Positions 27,316-35,907 of a stretch of DNA of 64,000 nucleotides are shown piece after piece. Origin of the DNA: Bacillus sp. AFS088145 (GTDB lineage: Bacteria; Bacillota; Bacilli; Bacillales; Bacillaceae_G); contig NZ_NUUX01000002.1 in the NCBI RefSeq assembly GCF_002564465.1, positions 117,660 through 181,659 of the forward strand, given 5' to 3'. The stretch's first letter is position 1. Every line of letters starts with the position of its first letter. A program made the translations under genes and the position numbers. The notes beneath the pieces were generated by a model that searched no databases, had not been told where the DNA came from, and saw only the letters and a list, made by a program, of their open reading frames with translations.

Positions 27316-27918
27316 TTATTTATTCATCTGTGCAAGAAAATCTCCGAGTAGACTATCCATATCTTCCTCTTCAATTTCTTCTTTGGCCGCAGAGATTTCG
27401 CTTTTGCTTGCAGCTTCCCAATTAAAGTTATCTAAATCATCATCACGGTCGGCCTTTCTTCCAATACTACCTAAATTCGTTACATTCGGTTCGCTTGTAC
27501 GAATTTTTGATTGAACAGGTTCCAATTCTGGCTCTAGTTCATTCATTTCTTCTTGAAGATATAGAGCCTCTTCAATTGCTAGACTATTACTATTTAGCGA
27601 AGTAATAAGAGAAGCAGTTCGAATTGGGTTAGATAATAGTTGGTACACAATACTGCCTAATAGTGCCTCAGAATGTTCATGTTTTAACCAATCTCTTTGA
27701 GCTTTATCTAGGCTTTTTGGTAGTGGAATCGTAATTGTTTGCCTTTGCTTTGATAATGAGTCAGTAACTCCGCTTATTACGTACTCAGCGATCTTACTTG
27801 AAAAGTTCCGCCTTTCGCTTTGTTTAAGCTGCTGCAAATGTTTTATAATCTGATCAGGCGTATCGGAAGGGATACGAAATGTAATAGGTTGTCCCCTCGT
27901 CAATTCTTTTTCCTTCAT
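27316..27918 (-). CDS. parR: ParR-like ribbon-helix-helix adaptor of a type II partition system
   Basis: Not a strong family match by eye, but position and layout fit ParR. Residues about 10-55 look like a ribbon-helix-helix DNA-binding domain (a beta strand ITFRIP followed by two helices, the second SSKIAEYVISG). A second strand-like ITIPLPKSL follows near 62-70. The rest is a long acidic, low-complexity region and the last 14 residues (MDSLLGDFLAQMNK) form an amphipathic helix, as in ParR C-termini that dock onto the ParM filament. AAGGTGA precedes the ATG, which lies nine bases after the parM-like stop, so the pair is one operon. The name is inferred from context. Confidence 0.65.
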   Translation of the reverse strand: MKEKELTRGQPITFRIPSDTPDQIIKHLQQLKQSERRNFSSKIAEYVISGVTDSLSKQRQTITIPLPKSLDKAQRDWLKHEHSEALLGSIVYQLLSNPIRTASLITSLNSNSLAIEEALYLQEEMNELEPELEPVQSKIRTSEPNVTNLGSIGRKADRDDDLDNFNWEAASKSEISAAKEEIEEEDMDSLLGDFLAQMNK

Positions 27919-27927
27919 GGAATCACC

Positions 27928-29130
27928 TTATTTTGCTTTAGACATTTTTTGTTCTTCTTTTTCAACTTGTTGTGTTTCTCTTCTAGATTCTCTTACTCTT
28001 TTTATTTCATAATCAGCGATTAGCTTATAATAAGCATTCGCCATCATCCAGATACTTTCCTTCTCATCCTCAAAGAAATCAATATTATAACCATCTAGGT
28101 TATTATTAAGGGTTTTAAGATACTCTTTTAAGATTAGCGATCCTCCACCAATGAAATAGCATATTTCAGTTTGTGAGTTCTTTTGCCAAATATTTCTTAA
28201 ATGGCGATATTGTTTTTTTGCTAATTCTAACAGAATTCGGTCTACAATATCATGAACGCTTGTCCGACTACCCTTAACCATAATATGGTTTCGATCACTT
28301 TTCTTAGTAATGATCTCTACAACGTCTCTTCGGCTATCAAGTTCAACTCCATGTCTTGAACGAATCTCTTCACGAATTGCTTCTAGGGACTCTGCCACAC
28401 CAAGATTAAAACCTTGGGCTTTATCGTCATCTACCTTTCGATTCCTAATGACGGCAATATCAGTTGATAACCCTCCGATGTCTTGAATAAGGATTTTTTT
28501 ATCTATAAGGTCTTTATTAATAATGTTTAAATGATTGTCCATAACTAAGTTAATAAAAGCAGCGAATCCTTCAGGATAGACTTTAACTTCTTCAAACTTA
28601 ATATTAACTTTTAATCCTTGATGTCTTGGTGTTACTAAAAACTCTACTTGGTGCACTGAGCCTAGTAATCGAGAACGATAACCTACGTCCTTTCCTTCCT
28701 TTACTTCTCTAAGCGGAAGACCCGTTCCTAATACGTAAGTTGCCTCAATTACATTATTAGAGTTCTTTACAATCTGTTTATTATCTTCTCTAGCTGCATC
28801 TAACGCTAAAGCTGCAAATAACATAATAAGTGTTTGATCCTCTTCAGACTTATTACTCCCAGGATCTAGTTCTGTTGCATTACCACTTTTAGTTGCTAAA
28901 TTTCCTACACGATAAACAGTATTATTCTCTTTTAAAGTAGGCGAGTGAACGCGAATATGTATTCCATCAACTGGATCTTGGTTGTCTAATTCTTCTATCC
29001 CAATGATTGGACGATCTTCTGTATCCCTTGCAATAATATTAGGAATATTAATCTCAGATTCCATCTTCCCAAAAATTCCTTTGAGTGAATCGTTTCCTAC
29101 ATCAATAGCAGCTATACGAGCATTTACCAC
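27928..29130 (-). CDS. parM: ParM-like actin family ATPase
   Basis: Bacterial actin-like (ASKHA fold) protein expected to polymerise with ATP and move DNA bound by its adaptor. Visible motifs are phosphate-1 IAAIDVGNDSLKG (7-18), phosphate-2 ILIQDIGGLSTDIAVI (213-228), with the first catalytic-type residues near TYVLGTGLPLREVK (131-144), and the adenosine motif CYFIGGGSLILKEYL (324-338). At 400 residues it is slightly longer than plasmid R1 ParM (320), as are many Gram-positive Alps. The C-terminal 35 residues are highly charged and Lys/Glu/Gln rich. The start is GTG after AAAGGG. The adjacent ParR-like gene and the upstream repeat array support a partition role, though such genes are usually on plasmids. 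Confidence 0.85.
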   Translation of the reverse strand: MVNARIAAIDVGNDSLKGIFGKMESEINIPNIIARDTEDRPIIGIEELDNQDPVDGIHIRVHSPTLKENNTVYRVGNLATKSGNATELDPGSNKSEEDQTLIMLFAALALDAAREDNKQIVKNSNNVIEATYVLGTGLPLREVKEGKDVGYRSRLLGSVHQVEFLVTPRHQGLKVNIKFEEVKVYPEGFAAFINLVMDNHLNIINKDLIDKKILIQDIGGLSTDIAVIRNRKVDDDKAQGFNLGVAESLEAIREEIRSRHGVELDSRRDVVEIITKKSDRNHIMVKGSRTSVHDIVDRILLELAKKQYRHLRNIWQKNSQTEICYFIGGGSLILKEYLKTLNNNLDGYNIDFFEDEKESIWMMANAYYKLIADYEIKRVRESRRETQQVEKEEQKMSKAK

Positions 29131-29184
29131 TTAAATCATCCCTTTCGCTAATAGGTTTACATATTAATAGATAATTCTGATATT

Positions 29185-29213
29185 AGATTATCTAACTTTA
29201 GCCATCCGGTCAA
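29185..29213 (-). promoter_or_regulatory. Promoter of the parM-parR operon
   Basis: On the minus strand TTGACC (29213-29208) and TAATCT (29190-29185) are separated by 17 bases. It lies between the repeat array and the GTG start. Confidence 0.7.
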
Positions 29214-29258
29214 TGTCCCATACTGAACTATTATAAAAATGTAACTGAATTGTCATCT

Positions 29259-29506
29259 TGTATACAAAATTGTAAACACATAAACTTGTATACATATCTG
29301 TGTACATGTGTACAAAAACGTATACAACTGTTTACAAAAACGTGTACTTGTATACAAAAGTGTATACATTCCCTTTTTCATTCTAGAATTAATATCGGTA
29401 CAACTGTCTCCTACCTGTGGATAGTAAGTTTACGTTTTGCGTACAAGTATACTTTATCGTATACAACTGTTTACAAAACGTATTCTTGTGTACAAATATG
29501 TGTACA
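29259..29506. repeat. parC-like iteron array of TGTRTACA units
   Basis: About eighteen 8-base units close to the palindrome TGTATACA or TGTGTACA occur here. They start at 29259, 29271, 29287, 29299, 29307, 29319, 29329, 29341, 29349, 29361, then weaker at 29395, then 29438, 29446, 29458, 29468, 29479, 29487 and 29499. Steps are mostly 8, 10 or 12 bases, near one helical turn. The block 29319-29368 and the block 29458-29506 share the same unit order (CGTATACAACTGTTTACAAA in both), so one arose from the other. The position upstream of a parM-like gene and the arrangement match a type II centromere (parC). Confidence 0.8.
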
Positions 29507-29535
29507 ACTCCCTTAGATTGGTTTTTCTCTAAAAA

Positions 29536-30072
29536 CTAAAAAACAGGTAGATGGCTTCTACCTGTCAATATGTGTATAAGTCCCTTATTAAAAATATCCA
29601 CATGTGGATTACTTTTTTTATTATGACTAGCTAACTCTAGAATAGGATTATTTTCAAAGATTATAATTTTTGAATCCTGTAATTTATTGTAATCCTCTTC
29701 AGACATAAGCTTTAAATTTAATAGTTCCTCCTTTGTTGTAAATTTTGGATATGACCTTCTTCGTAATGATCCAAATCTTTTTAAATTATAAAATTTCCAA
29801 CTTAAAAGACCAAAATAAAAAACGATCCACAACAGGATTGTAAATAAAACAAAAAAAAGTATGTCATGATTTGTCATTTTAAAATAGGACTTTACTATAT
29901 TTATATATCCATTATTGTAATTTATTAGCGAACTAATGAAAAAAGCCATTAAAATTATACAGTAGATCCAAACTACTAATGTTGTAATCGTAATCATCAC
30001 TTCACTTAGCCAATTTTTCTTTGAATGAACGATTACTTCAGTTTCCTGTTTCCCCTGTCTGGACTTGTCCAT
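29536..30072 (-). CDS. pgaD: PgaD/IcaD-like accessory protein for PNAG synthesis
   Basis: A 178-residue membrane protein with two hydrophobic segments (about 27-51 and 72-92) after a short polar N-terminus, and a cytoplasmic tail with YPKFTTKEELLNLKLMSEEDY. This is the layout of PgaD-type partners of the PNAG synthase. It overlaps the 3' end of the pgaC-like gene by 40 bases in another frame, so the two are coupled. Because pgaC carries a premature stop, this gene may be without a functional partner. Confidence 0.65.
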   Translation of the reverse strand: MDKSRQGKQETEVIVHSKKNWLSEVMITITTLVVWIYCIILMAFFISSLINYNNGYINIVKSYFKMTNHDILFFVLFTILLWIVFYFGLLSWKFYNLKRFGSLRRRSYPKFTTKEELLNLKLMSEEDYNKLQDSKIIIFENNPILELASHNKKSNPHVDIFNKGLIHILTGRSHLPVF

Positions 30073-31268
30073 GTTGCATAACCGCCTTTTATTCTTGATT
30101 TAATTGCTTTTGGTAATGCAAACATTACAATTATTGCATTTAAAACCCAATAAATAACTGGATACCACGCGGCCCATAAGTAATATTTTTTTATGTTATC
30201 GTATGTGGAATCAACTCTAAACGACATCCAAAGCTGTATAAGACTCATGAAAACAAGTGAGAAAGAAGAAAAAGTCATCCATATTATTAATTCTTGTACA
30301 CTGTTAGCAGTTATTAAATAGTAAATTGTCACGAATACCCAAGAAAATGACCAAATTAAACTAACCCATTGTTCAAGATAGATTGGCCAGATCCTTCTAT
30401 GACGAAAGTCCAATAATAAACGCCAATACCGCAGAATTACCTCTTGACCACCCCGTGCCCAACGAATTCTTTGATTCCAAATTCCCTTTAATGTTTCTGG
30501 AACTAACATCCAGCAAAGTGCACGAGGTTCATAGCGAATATCCCAAAATCTTTCTTGTAGCTTCCAGGATACTGCGATGTCTTCTGTAATCATGTCGCGG
30601 TCCCATAATCCTACATCTACAAGTGCTTTTTTTCGAAATGCAACGACTACGCCTGATACAGTCATAATTTTATCGAGCATTCTTTGGGTTCTTTTTATGG
30701 CCCCAATAATAGAAGAATATTCTACTATTTGTAATCTACTCAGTAGCGTATCACGATTTCGAATTCTTGGATTTCCCGTTACAGCACCTAATCTTTCCCC
30801 ACTATGTAGAAAATGATATATGAGATACTGTGCAGCCTTAGGCGCTAAAATGGCATCCGAATCAATGCAAACTAAAAACTCCCCTTTTGATGCATGGCAA
30901 GCAATATGTAAGGCATTTGCTTTCCCCCTATTTTCTCTACAATCAATTGCCTTAACCTCGCGATGTTTATTTGCAATTTTTTCTAAAACTTTAAAGGTTG
31001 AATCCTTACTGCCATGGTTTACAGCAATGATTTCTTTTAATGGATAATCTAATTCCACTAAATATTGAATTGTCTCTTCAATTGTTTCTTCCTCGTTATA
31101 ACAAGGTATTAAGATGCTAATTAATGGCTAATCAATCCCTTCAAAATTTACATCTTTTCCTTTTTCACGGTATCGGAAAAATAGACTGGATCCGGCCACC
31201 CAAAATAAAGACATAACCAATGGATACCAAAATACAAACTCCGACAAAAGGCTTATGAATTTGTTCAA
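30033..31268 (-). pseudogene. pgaC: Poly-beta-1,6-N-acetylglucosamine synthase, in-frame amber stop
   Basis: PgaC/IcaA processive GT2 membrane synthase. From TTG 31268 (AGGTGA six bases upstream) the frame is open over 412 codons, the length of IcaA, except for one TAG at codon 47 (31130-31128). Before it: one membrane segment (FVFWYPLVMSLFWVAG). After it: ISILIPCYNEEETIEE, VNHGSKDST, CIDSDAIL (DxD), RIRNRDTLLSRLQ, WDRDMITEDIAVSWKLQ (acceptor-site TED), QRIRWARGG (QxxRW), several membrane helices and the terminal YATWTSPDRG. A later GTG (31058) could restart translation but would lose the nucleotide-binding start of the GT domain. The stop lies next to conserved sequence, so loss of function is likely unless it is read through. 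Confidence 0.85.
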
Positions 31269-31397
31269 TTTTAATCACCTAATTTACTAAATTCAATAAT
31301 GCAACTCCCATATAAAAACTAGTATCAGCAAATACAAATAAATTAACAGTGTTTTTCAGACCCAAATATGTAATTTTTTACTTTCTTACAAAAGTTT

Positions 31398-31426
31398 TTG
31401 TTCTTTTAACATGAAACGATTATAAT
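31398..31426 (+). promoter_or_regulatory. Promoter of the queCDEF operon
   Basis: TTGTTC (31398-31403) and a perfect TATAAT (31421-31426) are separated by 17 bases. A small hairpin ATTGTAC/GTACAAT (about 31438-31457) follows at the expected 5' end of the mRNA. Confidence 0.7.
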
Positions 31427-31506
31427 GGGAATGATGATTGTACTTCTCTAGTACAATTTAATAGATAGAAAATTTAATAGAAAAATCCATAAGCTTTATT
31501 GCTTGT

Positions 31507-31545
31507 GGTAGAGGTCGCAAACTCCCCTCTACAAAAAAATAAGGC
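31507..31545 (+). ncRNA. PreQ1-I riboswitch
   Basis: GTAGAGG (31508-31514) and CCTCTAC (31526-31532) form the P1 stem around the loop TCGCAAACTCC, and an A-rich tail AAAAAAATAAGG follows to form the H-type pseudoknot. This small aptamer is known from queuosine genes of Bacillales, and queC follows here. Confidence 0.88.
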
Positions 31546-31546
31546 G

Positions 31547-31579
31547 AAAAACAATATTTGTCGTATTGTTTTTATTTTT
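31547..31579 (+). terminator. Riboswitch-controlled terminator
   Basis: AAAAACAATA (31547-31556) pairs with TATTGTTTTT (31564-31573), followed by ATTTTTG. It starts right after the preQ1 aptamer, so ligand binding should favour termination before queC. Confidence 0.8.
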
Positions 31580-31629
31580 GTTATTCGGGATGCCCTCTTC
31601 TTTTTAATCATGTAAAGGAGAGAAAAAAT

Positions 31630-32295
31630 ATGAAAAATGAAAAAGCAATCGTTGTATTTAGCGGTGGCCAAGACAGTACTACATGTTTATTCTGGGCTAT
31701 GGAACAATTCGGTGAGGTTGAAGCTGTTACGTTTAATTACAATCAGCGTCATAAACTAGAATTAGATGTAGCTGCAGATATTTGTAAGGAATTAAATATT
31801 CCTCACCATATCCTTGATATGTCCTTGTTAAATCAGCTTGCACCAAATGCTTTAACAAGATCAGATATTGATATAACTCACGAAGAAGGCGAACTTCCTT
31901 CTACATTCGTCGATGGACGTAATTTGTTATTCCTATCTTTTGCAGCAGTACTTGCTAAACAAAAAGGAGCAAAGCACATTATTACTGGTGTTTGTGAGAC
32001 TGACTTTAGCGGATACCCTGACTGCCGAGATATCTTTGTTAAATCATTAAATGTAACTCTTAATCTATCAATGGATTATCCATTTGTTATTCATACTCCA
32101 CTTATGTGGATCGATAAGGCTGACACATGGAAATTAGCTGATGAATTAGGCGCATTTGAATACGTAAAAGATAAAACACTAACTTGCTATAACGGCATTA
32201 TTTCTGATGGTTGTGGAGAGTGTCCGGCATGTGAGCTTCGTCAGGCTGGTTTAGATCGTTACCTACAATCGAAGGGAGCCACAAAGCATGTTTGA
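31630..32295 (+). CDS. queC: 7-cyano-7-deazaguanine synthase
   Basis: ATP-dependent enzyme converting 7-carboxy-7-deazaguanine to preQ0. The PP-loop [12 protein letters not shown] (about 8-19) and the zinc-binding C-terminal [14 protein letters not shown] (about 195-208) are present. The open frame starts earlier (31558), but that part lies in the riboswitch terminator; AAGGAG before the ATG at 31630 sets the start (221 residues; B. subtilis QueC 219). First gene of the queCDEF operon; overlaps queD by eight bases. Confidence 0.97.
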   Translation: MKNEKAIVVFSGGQDSTTCLFWAMEQFGEVEAVTFNYNQRHKLELDVAADICKELNIPHHILDMSLLNQLAPNALTRSDIDITHEEGELPSTFVDGRNLLFLSFAAVLAKQKGAKHIITGVCETDFSGYPDCRDIFVKSLNVTLNLSMDYPFVIHTPLMWIDKADTWKLADELGAFEYVKDKTLTCYNGIISDGCGECPACELRQAGLDRYLQSKGATKHV

Positions 32296-32764
32296 TTTTC
32301 GCATCGTAGAAAGACTTCATAAAATTGATGAGCATATAAAAAAAGAAGACTTAAAATATCACCGTAAACGAGTTCTTGTTAATAAAGAATTTACTTTTGA
32401 TGCTGCACATCACTTACATTGCTACGAAGGTAAATGTAAGAATTTACACGGGCACACATATAAAGTTATTTTTGGAATTAGTGGCTTTGTTGATGAAATC
32501 GGCTTAGTGATCGATTTTGGTGATATTAAACGGATTTGGAAGGAAAAAATTGAAATCTATTTAGATCACCGTTATTTAAATGAGATGCTACCTCCGATGA
32601 ATACAACAGCCGAAAATATGGTTGTTTGGATTTATGAGCAAATGGAAAATGCACTAAAAGGTCATACAAATCCTGAACAAGATATTAGAGTAGAGTTTGT
32701 TCGTTTATTTGAAACGCCTACTTGCTACGCAGAAGCTCGTAGGGAGTGGATGATCAATGAGTAA
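32288..32764 (+). CDS. queD: 6-carboxy-5,6,7,8-tetrahydropterin synthase
   Basis: Makes 6-carboxytetrahydropterin from dihydroneopterin triphosphate, the first committed step to queuosine. The zinc histidines are in [20 protein letters not shown] (about 39-58), with LVIDFGDIK and LDHRYLNEM as in QueD. The N-terminus of about 35 residues before the domain is slightly long. It overlaps queC and queE by eight bases each, so translation is coupled. Confidence 0.96.
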   Translation: MFDFRIVERLHKIDEHIKKEDLKYHRKRVLVNKEFTFDAAHHLHCYEGKCKNLHGHTYKVIFGISGFVDEIGLVIDFGDIKRIWKEKIEIYLDHRYLNEMLPPMNTTAENMVVWIYEQMENALKGHTNPEQDIRVEFVRLFETPTCYAEARREWMINE

Positions 32765-33473
32765 AATTCCAGTACTTGAAATATTTGGACCTACTGTACA
32801 AGGTGAAGGAATGGCAATCGGTCAAAAAACGATGTTTATTCGTACTGCGGGTTGTGATTACTCTTGTAGTTGGTGCGATTCTTCGTTCACCTGGGATGGT
32901 AGTGAAAAAGAAAATATAAAATGGATGACCGCAGAAGAAGTTTGGAAGAATCTAACCGACTTAGGCGGCGATACATTCTCTCATATTACGATTTCTGGTG
33001 GAAACCCTGCCTTACTTCCATCTTTAGGCCCTGTAGTTGAGTTTTTAAAGGAAAAGAATATGACTTTAGCTCTTGAAACTCAAGGTAGTAAGTGGCAACC
33101 ATGGTTACCTTCTATCGATGAAGTTACTTTATCGCCTAAACCGCCTAGCAGTGGCATGAATACTGATTTCGATATGCTAGGAAGCATTATTCAAAATTTA
33201 GAAAATCATCCAAAGTTTTGCTTAAAAGTTGTTATTTTTGATGAAAAAGATTTAGCTTATGCGGAAACTGTTCATCAAAAATTCCCACATGTCCCATTCT
33301 TTTTACAGGTCGGAAATAGTTGGCTAAATGCGGATGATAGCACTTTATTACAATACATGTTAAATCGTTACGAATGGCTTATAGATGAAGCTATGAAATC
33401 GAAGGTATTTAAAAATGTAAAAGTTTTACCTCAATTACATGCATTTGTTTGGGGAAATAAGAGAGGAGTTTAA
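32757..33473 (+). CDS. queE: 7-carboxy-7-deazaguanine synthase (radical SAM)
   Basis: Radical-SAM ring-contraction enzyme giving 7-carboxy-7-deazaguanine. The cluster motif [14 protein letters not shown] (CxxxCxxC, about 33-46) and the early [15 protein letters not shown] are diagnostic. It overlaps queD by eight bases and is followed by queF after five bases. Confidence 0.97.
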   Translation: MSKIPVLEIFGPTVQGEGMAIGQKTMFIRTAGCDYSCSWCDSSFTWDGSEKENIKWMTAEEVWKNLTDLGGDTFSHITISGGNPALLPSLGPVVEFLKEKNMTLALETQGSKWQPWLPSIDEVTLSPKPPSSGMNTDFDMLGSIIQNLENHPKFCLKVVIFDEKDLAYAETVHQKFPHVPFFLQVGNSWLNADDSTLLQYMLNRYEWLIDEAMKSKVFKNVKVLPQLHAFVWGNKRGV

Positions 33474-33478
33474 CCAAA

Positions 33479-33976
33479 ATGGTAGGTAGATCAAAAGGTT
33501 CACTAGAAGAAGTATCATTACTTGGTAGCAACAACACAAAATATTTATTTGAATATGATCCAGGAATATTAGAAACATTTGATAATACTCACCCAAATCG
33601 TGATTATTTCGTAAAATTTAATTTCCCTGAATTTACTTCACTTTGTCCAAAAACTGGTCAACCTGATTTTGCGACAATTTATATAAGCTATATTCCTGAG
33701 AAGAAAATGGTTGAAAGTAAATCTTTAAAACTATACTTCTTTAGCTTCCGTAATCATGGTGATTTCCATGAAGATTGCATGAACATCATTATGGATGATC
33801 TAATTAAATTAATGGATCCTCGATATATTGAAGTTTGGGGAAAATTCACTCCACGTGGTGGAATTTCAATTGACCCATATTGCAACTATGGTCGCCCAGG
33901 TACTAAATACGAAAAAATGGCTGAACATCGTATGATGAACCATGATTTATACCCTGAGAAGATTGATAATCGATAA
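33479..33976 (+). CDS. queF: NADPH-dependent preQ0 (7-cyano-7-deazaguanine) reductase
   Basis: Reduces preQ0 to preQ1, the product sensed by the riboswitch at the head of this operon. The catalytic Cys is in [14 protein letters not shown] (about 56-62 for the core) and [20 protein letters not shown] is the substrate-binding QueF signature. Unimodular, 165 residues as in B. subtilis. GAGGAG precedes the ATG. Confidence 0.97.
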   Translation: MVGRSKGSLEEVSLLGSNNTKYLFEYDPGILETFDNTHPNRDYFVKFNFPEFTSLCPKTGQPDFATIYISYIPEKKMVESKSLKLYFFSFRNHGDFHEDCMNIIMDDLIKLMDPRYIEVWGKFTPRGGISIDPYCNYGRPGTKYEKMAEHRMMNHDLYPEKIDNR

Positions 33977-33988
33977 AAAAATCACTTT

Positions 33989-34024
33989 AAAGTGCACTGA
34001 ATAAAAAACAGTGTACTTTTTTTA
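33989..34024 (+). terminator. Terminator of the queCDEF operon
   Basis: AAGTGCACTG pairs with CAGTGTACTT (one G-T pair) and a run of T follows. Confidence 0.85.
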
Positions 34025-34112
34025 TTCAGGTAAATACTATATTCGTTTATGGCACTTAATTTGTTTTTATTTTACAATTAATGGAAAGTAAATAAAAGTG
34101 TGGTGAAACCAT

Positions 34113-34799
34113 TTGTTTAAACTATTACTCATTGAAGATGATTCTTCTCTATTCACTGAGATTAAAGATCGCTTATCTGGATGGTCCTATGAAGTATATG
34201 GGATAACAGACTTTAATAAGGCAATTCAAGAATTTACAGAGATAAAACCAGATTTAGTCATCATTGATATACAACTACCAAAATACGATGGTTTTCACTG
34301 GTGTCGTATGATTCGTTCCCATTCAAATGTACCAATTATCTTTCTATCTTCAAGAGATCATCCCTCGGATATGGTCATGTCGATGCAGCTTGGAGCAGAT
34401 GATTTTATACAAAAGCCATTCCATTTTGATGTACTAATTGCGAAAATCCAGGCTACTCTTAGACGCGTATATAATTACAATACCGAAAAAATTGCTCTTA
34501 AAACTTGGTGTGGTGCAACCGTCGACTATGAAAAAAATACTGTATCGAATGAAACTGGTGCAATTGATCTTACAAAAAATGAGATCTATATTTTAAAACT
34601 GCTAATTGAACAAAAAAATAAAATCGTAAGTCGTGAGGAATTAATCAATGCCCTTTGGGATGACAAGCGATTTATTAGTGATAACACCTTAACAGTAAAC
34701 GTAAATCGATTGCGTAAAAGACTAGATGAAATAGGATTAGGACAATTTATTGAAACAAAGGTTGGTCAAGGATATATTGCTTTAGAAGAGGTCATTTAA
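34113..34799 (+). CDS. BceR-like OmpR-family response regulator
   Basis: Receiver domain 1-115 with phosphoacceptor D52 (VIIDIQLPKYDG) and K in IQKPFHFDVL; winged-helix DNA-binding domain about 130-225 with NTLTVNVNRLRKRL. The order regulator-kinase-ATPase-permease is that of Bce modules, which detect and expel cell-wall peptide antibiotics. The start is TTG 34113, with a weak GGTGAAA upstream. It overlaps the kinase gene by one base. Confidence 0.9.
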   Translation: MFKLLLIEDDSSLFTEIKDRLSGWSYEVYGITDFNKAIQEFTEIKPDLVIIDIQLPKYDGFHWCRMIRSHSNVPIIFLSSRDHPSDMVMSMQLGADDFIQKPFHFDVLIAKIQATLRRVYNYNTEKIALKTWCGATVDYEKNTVSNETGAIDLTKNEIYILKLLIEQKNKIVSREELINALWDDKRFISDNTLTVNVNRLRKRLDEIGLGQFIETKVGQGYIALEEVI

Positions 34800-35803
34800 T
34801 GATTAAAACATTTCTAATTGAGCGATTTAGTTGGATACTTTTTTTTCTACTAACACAAGTACTCGTTGTATTTGTTTCATTTATTGATTCGTCAATTCCT
34901 TTAAAATCATTACTTTATATTGTCTTTCTATCGCTATTATTGTTTATCATTTTTTTAGTCATTCAATATCCTAAAGAAATAAAATTTTATAAGAGCCTTG
35001 TTGAACGTGAGGATAACCTTGACTTGACGGGAATTGAAGAACCAAATAGTCCATTTGAAGAAATTGTTGAAAACAGCTTAATAAATCAAACAAGCTTATT
35101 AAAAAAAATAGCAATTCAAAATCAAACTTATTTAGAGCAAGAAAAAGATGAACTCCTATCATGGATCCATGAAGTAAAAACACCTTTAACAGCAATGCAC
35201 TTAATGATTGATCGTATGAAGGATGAAAAGTTGAAATCAAATTTAACATATGAATGGCTACGTATTCACCTATTACTAGATCAACAACTTCACCAAAAAA
35301 GAATACCTTTTATTGAAAATGATCTTTATATCGAAAAAATTCAACTTGAAGATGTCATTTATCCAGAGATTAAAACTTTGCAATCATGGTGTATACATAA
35401 AGGGATTGGATTTGATATTGAATTAGAGGAGCTAGAAGTATTCAGTGATGCTAAATGGCTATCATATATACTACGACAGCTATTAACAAATGCAGTGAAA
35501 TATAGTCCATCCTCAGACATTCGGATTATAAGTAAGCAAAAAAATGACCAAGTGATTCTTGAGATTGAAGACTTCGGTCGAGGTATTCATTCAAAAGATT
35601 TGCCGCGAATTTTCGAAAAAGGATTTACTTCAACGATTCAGCATCAAGATAATGCCTCTACAGGGATGGGGTTATATTTAGCAAAGAAGGCTGCCCAGTC
35701 CCTACATATCACGTTCCAAGTAAAGTCTGAGTTAGATAAAGGTTCAATTTTCACACTAACCTTCCCTAAACGAAATGAATTTGTAAAAATAACAGGCATG
35801 TGA
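34799..35803 (+). CDS. BceS-like intramembrane-sensing histidine kinase
   Basis: Short N-terminus of two membrane helices (about 9-29 and 35-55) with almost no external loop, the hallmark of Bce-type intramembrane kinases that sense through the transporter. The phosphorylated His is H124 in LLSWIHEVKTPL; the ATPase domain shows LLTNAVKYSP (N box), IEDFGRGIHSKDLPRIFEKGF and GMGLYLAKK. 334 residues as in BceS. A terminator-like hairpin overlaps its stop codon. Confidence 0.92.
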   Translation: MIKTFLIERFSWILFFLLTQVLVVFVSFIDSSIPLKSLLYIVFLSLLLFIIFLVIQYPKEIKFYKSLVEREDNLDLTGIEEPNSPFEEIVENSLINQTSLLKKIAIQNQTYLEQEKDELLSWIHEVKTPLTAMHLMIDRMKDEKLKSNLTYEWLRIHLLLDQQLHQKRIPFIENDLYIEKIQLEDVIYPEIKTLQSWCIHKGIGFDIELEELEVFSDAKWLSYILRQLLTNAVKYSPSSDIRIISKQKNDQVILEIEDFGRGIHSKDLPRIFEKGFTSTIQHQDNASTGMGLYLAKKAAQSLHITFQVKSELDKGSIFTLTFPKRNEFVKITGM

Positions 35804-35828
35804 CAAAATTGTCACATGCTTTTGTTTA
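35796..35828 (+). terminator. Terminator between the kinase and transporter genes
   Basis: GCATGTGACAA (35796-35806) pairs perfectly with TTGTCACATGC (35809-35819), followed by TTTTGTTT. The kinase stop codon (35801-35803) is inside the stem. The transporter genes therefore probably have their own inducible promoter downstream, as in other Bce loci. Confidence 0.75.
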
Positions 35829-35907
35829 TTGTTCGGTTAATCAAAGGAAACGGTCTTGGTAACCATTTATACTAATTTTATCGAATGAAAATAAAGGAGT
35901 GTACGAA

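Noticed and set aside
27316..29130. MreB-type cell-shape actin pair
   Set aside because: The actin lacks the MreB membrane and flap signatures I would expect, is followed by a small acidic RHH-like gene rather than mreC/mreD, and has an iteron array upstream; ParM-like fits better.
29259..29506. CRISPR array
   Set aside because: Units are only 8 bases, spacers are 0-8 bases and AT-rich, and there is no cas gene.
29250..29516. 88-residue open frame on the plus strand, rich in Cys and Thr
   Set aside because: It lies entirely in the iteron array; its repeated Cys/Thr/Tyr composition is the translation of the TGTATACA units. No ribosome binding site.
31558..31629. N-terminal extension of QueC by 24 residues
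   Set aside because: The stretch is the riboswitch terminator region and gives no QueC-like sequence.
35830..35905. Specific BceR binding box before the transporter genes
   Set aside because: I looked for the spaced inverted motif and a good promoter but found only partial matches, so no site is claimed.
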